Under the pieces are notes generated by a model. It did not search any database. It worked only from the letters and a program-made list of their open reading frames with translations, and was not told the origin of the DNA. Below, piece by piece: positions 21,210-26,128 of a stretch of DNA of 26,128 bases. The stretch's first letter is position 1. The number at the start of each line of letters is the position of its first letter. The position numbers and the translations under genes were made by a program. This DNA is from a virus: positions 1 to 26,128 of the IMG/VR virus record IMGVR_UViG_3300031834_000035; one strand, 5' to 3'.

Positions 21210-21613
21210 ATAAAAAAATATATCTAGATGATGTTCGTACACCGGTAGACCCAAGTTGGATTGTTGTTCGTTCTTATGATGAATTTGTTAGTAAGATAAA
21301 TGAAATTGGTTTAGAGAACATTGAGTTAATATCTTTGGATCACGATTTGGGTGATAGTGCTATGAGAGAATGGCATTACGGTGTTGTAAAAAACTATACT
21401 ATCAATTACGATAATATAACAGAAAAAACTGGTATGGATTGCACCAAGTGGTTAGTGAATCAATGGTTAGATGGTAAACATATTGTTGAAGTTGTAGTCC
21501 ATTCGGCAAACGCTGTGGGTAGTGGTAATATGATGGGATACATCAACAACTACCGACACTTAAATAGATTGGAACAAAATTGTGTAAGAGTTAAAATTGA
21601 ACATACAGTATAA
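21206..21613 (+). CDS. cREC: cyclic-phosphate processing receiver-like domain protein
   Basis: 135 residues. LDDVRTP (7-13) and ISLDHDLGD (42-50) carry the acidic residues of the receiver-like fold, and VVHSANAVGSGNM (97-109) is a conserved H-S-A-N signature. This pattern matches the cREC family, described in RNA-repair contexts as a predicted processor of cyclic-phosphate RNA ends and distinct from two-component receivers by lacking the partner kinase and the phosphoacceptor layout. It lies directly upstream of an RNA ligase, which supports end healing before sealing. Cytoplasmic. Confidence 0.85.
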   Translation: MNKKIYLDDVRTPVDPSWIVVRSYDEFVSKINEIGLENIELISLDHDLGDSAMREWHYGVVKNYTINYDNITEKTGMDCTKWLVNQWLDGKHIVEVVVHSANAVGSGNMMGYINNYRHLNRLEQNCVRVKIEHTV

Positions 21614-21626
21614 AAAAATATAGAAA

Positions 21627-22745
21627 ATGGAAAATTTAAATAGCGTATGTTATGTTGGTGTAATCGGAGAGGTTAAACCAATAGAAGGTGCTGACAACAT
21701 AGAACTTGTGATGGTTAATGGTTGGAATGCCATAACTAAAAAAGTAGAATATAAAGTTGATGATTTGGTTGTTGTTGCAACCACCGATGCGGTTATACCA
21801 CAAAAACTTTCTGATGGATTAGGTGTTACAAGTTATCTTCGTAAAGGTCAGAGAGTAAGAACTATAAAACTTCGTAAGGTTTACTCTGAATGTTTAATAA
21901 TACCAATAGAGTTTGTTCCGGAAAAATATAGATACGATGGTTCTGACTGCATGGAGTTACTTAAAGTGTTCAAATACGAACCACCTGTTAAGATGGTTCA
22001 GTTAAGTGGGGGTAGAAAATTCAAATACCACCAAAACCCTAACTTTCATGTCTACCACAAGTTTCCTAACTTAAAAAATGCGCCTGAAATGTTTAACGAA
22101 GAAGACATAGTTACTGTTACTCGTAAACTTCACGGAACAAATGCTCGTTATGGTATTGTAAGAAAGAAAAGACTTTCATTCTTTGATAGAGTTAAAAAGT
22201 TATTTGGAAACAAATGGGTTAACTACGAATATGTTTATGGATCACACAATGTGGAGAAAGGTTCTGACTCTCAAGGTTTTTATGAAACAGATGTTTGGAG
22301 AACGATCTCAGATAATTACAAAATAAAAAATAAACTATGGGATTATGTTAAGACATTTGGTAGTCCTGACTATTTGGGTGATGGGTTAATCATCTATGGT
22401 GAGATATATGGTCATGGTATACAAAAAAATTATGATTATGGTTTAACCGATGTTAAGTTTGCTGGTTTTGATGTTGAATTAAATGGTGATTACCGACCTT
22501 ATCATGACGAAAAGAATGTCTTTGAATCGTTGGGATTACCAAGAGTTGAGGTTCTTTATTTGGGAACTTGGTGCAAAGAAAAACAAGATAAATATGTGTT
22601 CAATAACAATATAGAGGGAACCAAAGTTCCTCACGAAGGTGTAGTTGTTAAATCAGTTACAGGTGATAGGCACAAAGTTGGTAAAGTAATCAATCCTGAT
22701 TATAGTATATTCTGTGAAAAAAATAATGTAGGTGACTCACATTAA
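21627..22745 (+). CDS. RNA ligase, Rnl5-like (N-terminal OB domain + nucleotidyltransferase)
   Basis: 372 residues. Residues about 1-120 form an N-terminal OB-like module, as in the Deinococcus DraRnl/Rnl5 type. Nucleotidyltransferase motifs: I, RKLHGTN (166-172) with adenylated K167; III, IIYGEIYG (255-262); IIIa, FAGFDVE (278-284); IV, EGVVVK (337-342); V, a Lys-containing KVGKVINPDY (350-359). These residues are present, so it should be active, sealing RNA or RNA-led ends with ATP. The C-terminal 76 residues are duplicated downstream at 23033-23263. Likely partners are the cREC gene 14 nt upstream and the kinase and phosphoesterase at 18-19 kb. Confidence 0.9.
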   Translation: MENLNSVCYVGVIGEVKPIEGADNIELVMVNGWNAITKKVEYKVDDLVVVATTDAVIPQKLSDGLGVTSYLRKGQRVRTIKLRKVYSECLIIPIEFVPEKYRYDGSDCMELLKVFKYEPPVKMVQLSGGRKFKYHQNPNFHVYHKFPNLKNAPEMFNEEDIVTVTRKLHGTNARYGIVRKKRLSFFDRVKKLFGNKWVNYEYVYGSHNVEKGSDSQGFYETDVWRTISDNYKIKNKLWDYVKTFGSPDYLGDGLIIYGEIYGHGIQKNYDYGLTDVKFAGFDVELNGDYRPYHDEKNVFESLGLPRVEVLYLGTWCKEKQDKYVFNNNIEGTKVPHEGVVVKSVTGDRHKVGKVINPDYSIFCEKNNVGDSH

Positions 22746-22793
22746 CTTGACAATTTTATTTTTTTTTATTATTTTTTTTAAAAAATAAAAAAT

Positions 22794-22997
22794 ATGCAAA
22801 CATTAACATTTAACACAACAAAAAAAGAAGTAATTTTGATTAATTCACAAGGAGATATAATTTACTTTCAACACAACGTCCCAACAGTAAAAGTGATGGA
22901 CCAACATTATGAAGTTTATGTTGAAGATTTTGATGGTAAAAAAATTCCAGAATTTAGAGCTCCAATTGCTAATACAAATATGATCATTGAAAAATAA
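22794..22997 (+). CDS. Small hypothetical protein between two ligase 3' copies (67 aa)
   Basis: MQTLTFNTTKKEVILIN... is a beta-rich soluble protein without a recognised family. It is separated from the ligase by an AT-rich segment (22746-22793, T-run then A-run) and lies directly before the duplicated ligase end, so it is the cargo between the two repeats. No tag and no membrane segment. Its position suggests that it was inserted or kept when the ligase 3' end was duplicated. Confidence 0.65.
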   Translation: MQTLTFNTTKKEVILINSQGDIIYFQHNVPTVKVMDQHYEVYVEDFDGKKIPEFRAPIANTNMIIEK

Positions 22998-23003
22998 TAG
23001 GGT

Positions 23004-23132
23004 ATGGATGAGAATCAAGAACGTATAAAAAAAATGTCTTTGAATCGTTGGGATTACCAAGAGTTGAGGTTCTTTATTTGGGAACTTGGTCCAAAGAAAA
23101 ACAAGATAAATACGTATTCAATAACAATATAG
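23004..23132 (+). CDS. Possible chimeric 42-codon ORF running out of frame into the ligase fragment
   Basis: ATG 23004 begins MDENQERIKK, then reads the duplicated ligase segment in the wrong frame (MSLNRWDYQELRFFIWELG...) and stops at 23130-23132. The first 10 codons look like the start of a normal phage gene whose body was replaced by the duplicated ligase end. Probably not a functional protein; listed because it marks the recombination junction. Confidence 0.3.
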   Translation: MDENQERIKKMSLNRWDYQELRFFIWELGPKKNKINTYSITI

Positions 23133-23263
23133 AGGGAACCAAAGTTCCTCACGAAGGTGTGGTTGTTAAATCCGTTACCGGTGATAGACACAAAGTTGGT
23201 AAGGTAATCAACCCTGATTATAGTATATTTAGTGAAAAACATAATGTTGGTGACTCCCATTGA
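23033..23263 (+). pseudogene. Partial duplicate of the 3' end of the RNA ligase gene
   Basis: 231 nt align without gaps to 22515-22745, with about 15 mismatches by hand count. The frame matching the ligase (residues 297-372; NVFESLGLPRV to GDSH) is intact to a TGA at 23261-23263, but has no ATG; a TTG at 23048 is the only near start (71 codons). It holds motifs IV and V but not the catalytic lysine of motif I, so it cannot adenylate by itself. Most differences are at third codon positions; the amino-acid changes I see are two Cys to Ser (TWCK to TWSK, FCEK to FSEK) and one Asn to His. Confidence 0.85.
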
Positions 23264-23285
23264 TGGAGTCATTAACTTTTATTGT

Positions 23286-23294
23286 TATTTATAA
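23286..23294 (+). promoter_or_regulatory. TATTTATAA box before the 23307 gene
   Basis: TATTTATAAAAA lies 12 nt before ATG 23307 in the gap after the ligase duplicate. A member of the recurring motif. Confidence 0.5.
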
Positions 23295-23306
23295 AAAGAA
23301 AAAATT

Positions 23307-23567
23307 ATGGCAACATTTTGGACAAAAACGGAAATAGATTTGGATGTTAATGAAATCTATGAAAATTTATCAGATCGTGAGATTTTACAACTAGTTGATT
23401 TACTTGTTGAAGAAAATTTAGTAATCTCTACTAATACAATTAAGAGTGAAAGTATAAATTTTTTAGATGATGAGTGGAGGAAAACACTTATGGGCCTAAT
23501 AAATAATAGACACAGACTTTCAAATGAAGATGAAGAGATAATTAAATCAATTGCAAACAAATTATGA
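23307..23567 (+). CDS. Small acidic hypothetical protein (86 aa)
   Basis: MATFWTKTEIDLDVNEIYENLSDREILQLVDLLVEENLV has a beta start followed by a helical segment with hydrophobic i/i+3/i+4 spacing; the rest is helical and charged. No known family and no tag, even though a TATTTAT box precedes it. Ends in a 4-nt overlap with the next gene (23564-23567). Confidence 0.7.
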   Translation: MATFWTKTEIDLDVNEIYENLSDREILQLVDLLVEENLVISTNTIKSESINFLDDEWRKTLMGLINNRHRLSNEDEEIIKSIANKL

Positions 23568-23812
23568 TAGTAAAAGACAACGACCTGATATATGGGGTTT
23601 ACGATAGAACAAGAGGTATCGGAGGATGTGATGACTATTTTGGATATTTTAAAAAAGAAAAAGATGCAAAAAATGAGATGAAAATCCAATTTGAACATTT
23701 AAAAAGTAAAAACCCAAAAGAAACTTTTAAAATATATAAAGACAGAACGGTTAGGGTAAAAGAAAAAACAGAAGAGATTTTAATAATTATACACCCAATT
23801 TTATTACGGTAA
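23564..23812 (+). CDS. Small hypothetical protein, paralogue of the 20689 product (82 aa)
   Basis: Aligns with the 20689 product along its length: LIYGVYDRT with IIYGVCDKT, GCDDYFGYFKKEKDAKNE with KCDSYFGFFKNEKDAEHE, and a shared LLR/VLR end. The intervening helix has diverged and contains more Lys. Function unknown. It lies after the ligase fragment, so both the ligase end and this gene have second copies in this 3-kb region. Translationally coupled to the 23307 gene (ATGA overlap). Confidence 0.75.
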   Translation: MIVKDNDLIYGVYDRTRGIGGCDDYFGYFKKEKDAKNEMKIQFEHLKSKNPKETFKIYKDRTVRVKEKTEEILIIIHPILLR

Positions 23813-23852
23813 AAGTATAATATTGTAACAAACCACAAAAAAATAATTAAAA

Positions 23853-24860
23853 ATGACAGATAAAACTTTAGAAGAGATGAACGAAGAATTGACCAAACTT
23901 ATGGATGATATAGAAGATAGGCATATTGATGGTGTTGAATACTCATTACATAATAAAGAATTTAATGGATCAAATAAAAAAAATGAAAATTCGGCAACTC
24001 CAACATGTTGGGGGACATTACCTGACGAGGAGTTTGTTCCGGCTTTTAAATCGGTAGATAAAGTCCCTGCCGGTATTTATGAAATAGTGTATAATAGATC
24101 TTTAAACCAACACACAATAAAAAAACAACCATTCAAAACAGATGAATTATACCAATTACCTTCATACGAGATCCAAGACATCCTCAGGGATATCCAAAAT
24201 TTTTGGGATCGTCGTGACAAATATAGAGAATATAATTTTGTTCATAAGCGTGGGATTCTAATGTATGGCGAACCAGGATGTGGTAAGTCAGGAATCATTC
24301 AGTTAATTTCAAAACAACTAATTGAAAACGATGGGATTATTTTAAACATTAAAGATCATGACGATGTTGAATACTTTATTGATTTTATTGCAACATTTAG
24401 AAAGATTGAAGCTCACAGACCTTTAATTGTTTTGTTAGAAGATATTGATTCAATTGCGGGCGAAAATAATCATGCGACAAGTAAATTATTAAACATTCTT
24501 GATGGTGTAAAACAAATTGAAGATGTTGTTTATATTGCAACAACAAACTACCCTGAGAAATTACAAGAACGAATTACAAACAGACCTTCTCGTTTTGATA
24601 GACGATACAAAGTAGAACTTCCAAACAAAGAGATTAGAGATGCATACATTCGTCACAAATTGACAGATGAAGATCTTACAAATGTTGATATTAACGAATG
24701 GGTAAAAAGAACTGAAGGTATGTCTCTTTCACACTTGAAAGAAGTTGTAATTTCAACTATAGTTATGGGAAGAGAGTTTGAAGAGGTCATGGATAACCTT
24801 GAAGGATTAAAGAAAGCCCCAACAATTAAACCATCAAGTAAATTAGGATTTGGACGATGA
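23853..24860 (+). CDS. AAA+ ATPase
   Basis: 335 residues. Walker A GEPGCGKS (139-146), Walker B IVLLEDID (192-199), sensor-1 ATTNYPE (229-235) and the arginine-rich RPSRFDR (244-250) with the expected R-x-D-R finger. This resembles the FtsH/BCS1-type classical AAA clade. An N-terminal segment (about 1-130) without recognisable motifs could be a substrate-recognition domain. Residues 285-310 form the helical lid region. Roles might include remodelling of proteins or complexes during infection. A weak -7-like TAATATTG lies at 23818-23825. It overlaps the small membrane gene by 4 nt. Confidence 0.9.
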   Translation: MTDKTLEEMNEELTKLMDDIEDRHIDGVEYSLHNKEFNGSNKKNENSATPTCWGTLPDEEFVPAFKSVDKVPAGIYEIVYNRSLNQHTIKKQPFKTDELYQLPSYEIQDILRDIQNFWDRRDKYREYNFVHKRGILMYGEPGCGKSGIIQLISKQLIENDGIILNIKDHDDVEYFIDFIATFRKIEAHRPLIVLLEDIDSIAGENNHATSKLLNILDGVKQIEDVVYIATTNYPEKLQERITNRPSRFDRRYKVELPNKEIRDAYIRHKLTDEDLTNVDINEWVKRTEGMSLSHLKEVVISTIVMGREFEEVMDNLEGLKKAPTIKPSSKLGFGR

Positions 24861-25009
24861 AAAAAGGAATATATTATTTACCGTTGTGTTTGATATTACT
24901 ATTTGTAATGGTCGGGACATTTTATGTTGGTGATTATTTAGGATTTGTAATGTCAATAATATCAATTTTATTGTTAGGTGAAGTTTATTATCTAAGATTT
25001 ATAAAATAA
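24857..25009 (+). CDS. 50-residue membrane protein with two TM segments
   Basis: MKKGIYYLPLCLILLFVMVG begins the first TM (about 5-23), and GFVMSIISILLLGEVYYL is the second (about 29-46). ATGA overlap (24857-24860) with the AAA+ gene implies coupled expression, so it may anchor the ATPase at the membrane or act as a small membrane effector. No known family. There is no strong terminator before the next gene. Confidence 0.7.
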   Translation: MKKGIYYLPLCLILLFVMVGTFYVGDYLGFVMSIISILLLGEVYYLRFIK

Positions 25010-25047
25010 TTTATAAAATTTCCCTATATCAAAAAGGTGGGGTTTTA

Positions 25048-25056
25048 TATTTATAG
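25048..25056 (+). promoter_or_regulatory. TATTTATAG late-type promoter-like box before the 25060 gene
   Basis: TATTTATAG lies 3 nt before ATG 25060 (core TATTTAT 5 nt away). Confidence 0.5.
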
Positions 25057-25059
25057 AAT

Positions 25060-25578
25060 ATGAAAAGATTAATAGAAAGAATTATCAGAGAATATCTTTT
25101 GGAGGAAAGAAAATTCCCCAAACAAAAAGGTAGTGAAGTCTATGATAAAAGGTTATATAGTATCATATCCACATACCATCAGTGGTTTGATAGGCATGGA
25201 GATAATTCGTATGATCAAAATATTGATTTATTTTATGAAAAAAATAATTCAGATAACAATTATAGGATTGGTGTTAGTGATAGGTTATTAATACCATTAA
25301 TTAAAAAAAATATTGGTAAGATTATTGATAGTTTTAAAATGCACAATCCTTGTAATAAAAGAATTATTTTTACAAATAAAATATTAAATAATGAGAATGA
25401 AGAATATTTTGATTTTACAGAGTTTATTATCCAAAAAGATGAGAATGAATTAAAAATTGTTAGTTCTGCTTTTTCTGAAGACGGTAACTTTTTATATTTT
25501 GGTGTTAGACCAAGAAGTAAAAAAGAAAATTTAAAAGAAAATTCATGTAAAAGTGGAGATATAGTTGTAGAATTATAA
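25060..25578 (+). CDS. Tagged hypothetical phage protein (172 aa)
   Basis: MKRLIERIIREYLLEER is a basic amphipathic helix ending Y-L-L-E|E, which fits the tag. The body is an alpha/beta protein with a Tyr/Trp/His-containing segment (STYHQWFDRHGDNSYD, about 37-52), and a C-terminal part with Glu/Lys-rich linker (RPRSKKENLKENSCKSGD). No catalytic motif recognised. It is monocistronic: a TATTTAT box upstream and a TATCTTTG promoter immediately downstream. A virion-internal role is inferred from tag and promoter. Confidence 0.75.
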   Translation: MKRLIERIIREYLLEERKFPKQKGSEVYDKRLYSIISTYHQWFDRHGDNSYDQNIDLFYEKNNSDNNYRIGVSDRLLIPLIKKNIGKIIDSFKMHNPCNKRIIFTNKILNNENEEYFDFTEFIIQKDENELKIVSSAFSEDGNFLYFGVRPRSKKENLKENSCKSGDIVVEL

Positions 25579-25594
25579 AAAAGTATTATCTTTG
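25565..25594 (+). promoter_or_regulatory. Bacteroidota-type promoter (TTG / TATCTTTG) for a candidate noncoding RNA
   Basis: TTG (25565-25567) and TATCTTTG (25587-25594) with a 19-nt spacer, the best-spaced promoter of the window. No ORF starts downstream before the terminator at 25698. Confidence 0.7.
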
Positions 25595-25599
25595 TAAGA

Positions 25600-25731
25600 C
25601 AATTGATTGTTATTGGTTCAATCATTAAAAAATACCAATCGTAGGGTGTCTGGCGTAATCCGACACAGGTTGAAAATCCCACCCTTAGGTAAAATCAATC
25701 CCCACTGAAATATGTGGGGATCTTTTTTTTT
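25600..25731 (+). ncRNA. Candidate structured small RNA (promoter, hairpins, terminator)
   Basis: Between a strong promoter and an intrinsic terminator lie about 130 nt with no plausible ORF but several inverted repeats: GATTG/CAATC (25605-25609, 25619-25623), which competes with ATTGGT/ACCAAT (25612-25617, 25634-25639); AGGGTG/CACCCT (25643-25648, 25680-25685), which competes with an inner GTGTC-T-GG/CC-GACAC hairpin (25646-25666); and the terminator. The competing pairings suggest a two-state RNA, but they may be chance. No tRNA cloverleaf or known riboswitch class was recognised. An RNA of this length in a phage could be antisense, decoy or regulatory; only the architecture is supported. 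Confidence 0.45.
25698..25731 (+). terminator. Rho-independent terminator of the candidate RNA
   Basis: ATCCCCAC (25698-25705), loop TGAAATAT, GTGGGGAT (25714-25721), C, then nine T. Confidence 0.93.
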
Positions 25732-25735
25732 AGAT

Positions 25736-25759
25736 ACCCCATCTTAATTGATGGGTTTT
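25736..25759 (+). terminator. Second hairpin with short T-tract
   Basis: CCCATC (25738-25743), loop TTAATT, GATGGG (25750-25755), then TTTT. It follows the previous terminator by 4 nt and may be a back-up terminator or part of the next RNA element. Confidence 0.55.
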
Positions 25760-25766
25760 AGGGCCG

Positions 25767-25786
25767 TTATCCGTTAGGGTAACGAT
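25767..25786 (+). other. 8-bp hairpin CGTTATCC/GGGTAACG
   Basis: Inverted repeat with one T-G wobble and a 4-nt GTTA loop, lying between two terminator-like hairpins. It is too short to be an obvious regulatory element but is unlikely to be coding. Confidence 0.55.
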
Positions 25787-25791
25787 TTAAA

Positions 25792-25819
25792 GGGGGAATT
25801 CGCTACTCCCCCTTTTTTT
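25792..25819 (+). terminator. Rho-independent terminator before the 25848 gene
   Basis: GGGGGA (25792-25797) and TCCCCC (25807-25812) around ATTCGCTAC, followed by seven T. Third terminator-like hairpin in about 125 nt. Confidence 0.88.
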
Positions 25820-25835
25820 ATTTAATTCTTTTATT

Positions 25836-25843
25836 TATATTTG
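25836..25843 (+). promoter_or_regulatory. Bacteroidota-type -7 box (TATATTTG) for the 25848 gene
   Basis: TATATTTG ends 4 nt before ATG 25848, right after the terminator, giving a leaderless transcript. No clear -33 TTG. Confidence 0.65.
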
Positions 25844-25847
25844 TATT

Positions 25848-25931
25848 ATGACAATTGGAACCATATTGTTTATTGTTTTAATCCTATGTATTGGGATATG
25901 GGGTAAACACGGAAAACACTTTAAAAAATGA
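25848..25931 (+). CDS. 27-residue single-TM peptide
   Basis: MTIGTILFIVLILCIGIW is one hydrophobic helix followed by a basic C-terminal tail (GKHGKHFKK), which should face the cytoplasm. Its -7 box and a 4-nt overlap (ATGA) with the HAD gene support translation. Possible roles include a small membrane effector or a leader coupled to the next gene; none can be assigned. Confidence 0.6.
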   Translation: MTIGTILFIVLILCIGIWGKHGKHFKK

Positions 25932-26128
25932 AAGTAATATTTTTAGATAACGATTCCGTAATTTGTCTATCCAATAATTGGGGTGGAAGAACAAAGAAAT
26001 GGGCAAAATACCGAAGAGCAAATCCTGACAGTAGTGATGAAAAAAAAAATGCTCCTGTATCTGTACGATTTGATGACTTTGATAAAAAGGCAATTAAAAT
26101 CCTTAATGAGATACTTGAAGAAACAGGA
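25928..26128 (+). CDS. HAD-superfamily phosphatase-like protein, RNA-repair type (3' truncated by the window)
   Basis: The first strand VIFLDNDSVICLS has the HAD nucleophile and acid/base Asp pair (D7, D9), with Ser where most HAD proteins have Gly. A later segment FDDFDKKAIKILNEILEETG matches the helix preceding the second motif in phage HAD proteins of the type found in RNA-repair enzymes (HAD_SAK). 67 codons are visible, and the remaining motifs lie beyond the window. Expected function: removal of phosphates from RNA or nucleotide ends, in keeping with the kinase, cREC and ligase genes. Overlaps the 25848 gene by 4 nt (ATGA). Confidence 0.7.
   Translation, partial: MKVIFLDNDSVICLSNNWGGRTKKWAKYRRANPDSSDEKKNAPVSVRFDDFDKKAIKILNEILEETG

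Noticed and set aside
22747-22772. TTGACA ... TATTAT as a sigma70-type promoter before the 22794 gene
   Set aside because: The spacer is only about 14 nt and the region is a plain T-rich/A-rich tract. Host promoters here use TAnnTTTG.
25260-25682. 140-codon minus-strand frame
   Set aside because: It mirrors the 25060 gene and part of the RNA segment, has an amino-acid pattern typical of antisense frames and no start signals.
25600-25690. A tRNA gene
   Set aside because: No seven-bp acceptor pairing, anticodon stem or standard T-loop could be formed; only the hairpins listed are supported.

Overview
The window is AT-rich, gene-dense DNA that reads as a stretch of a large tailed phage genome infecting a host in the Bacteroidota. 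Evidence for a phage: mostly small, tightly packed genes with 1-11 nt overlaps; DUF3310, DUF932, an orphan beta-class DNA methyltransferase, an Rnl5-like RNA ligase and a cREC protein; and tailed-phage-like low-complexity proteins. Evidence for the host: several genes start just after a TAnnTTTG box, the -7 element of the Bacteroidota primary sigma factor. No terminase, portal, major capsid or polymerase gene lies in the window, so the phage assignment is an inference from content and style.

Layout. 1-5.8 kb (+): a run of mostly unrecognised proteins, most sharing a short N-terminal tag (M-K-x-I-I-[TS]-E-x-Q-like, ending in [LI]-x-E), interpreted here as a prohead-protease-cleaved capsid-targeting peptide. 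5.9-8.1 kb (+): a DUF932 protein, then overlapping small genes including a thioredoxin and a glutaredoxin. 8.1-10.2 kb (-): an inverted island with two large unknown acidic proteins and a 51-residue QPQA-repeat protein. 10.3-14.2 kb (+): tagged and unknown proteins, a eukaryote-type glutamine synthetase (GSII), DUF3310 and a membrane protein. 14.2-16.6 kb: methyltransferase, DUF192 (-), Nudix hydrolase, a small unknown and a lipoprotein. 16.7-20.4 kb (+): tagged proteins (one with a peptidoglycan-binding-like domain, one with HExxH) around a P-loop kinase and a metallophosphoesterase. 20.5-24.9 kb (+): small genes, cREC, RNA ligase, a duplicated 3' end of that ligase, a second copy of a small paralogous gene, and an AAA+ ATPase. 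25.0-26.1 kb (+): a tagged protein, a promoter-hairpin-terminator segment that may encode a small RNA, a 27-residue membrane peptide and the start of a HAD-fold protein.

How it fits together. Two promoter-like motifs recur immediately before starts. TAnnTTTG precedes untagged genes (3759, 6241, 15861, 18121, 20507, 25848) and the candidate RNA. TATTTAT(A), which resembles the T4 late box TATAAATA, precedes many tagged genes (1270, 4076, 10324, 16692, 19194, 25060) and several others. This suggests host-sigma and late-type transcription classes, many of them with leaderless or nearly leaderless transcripts. The kinase, phosphoesterase, cREC, ligase and HAD genes together look like a dispersed RNA-repair set that could counter host RNA cleavage. 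The tagged proteins could be a large set of capsid-internal or injected proteins, including a putative metalloprotease. These functional links are inferences from sequence alone.
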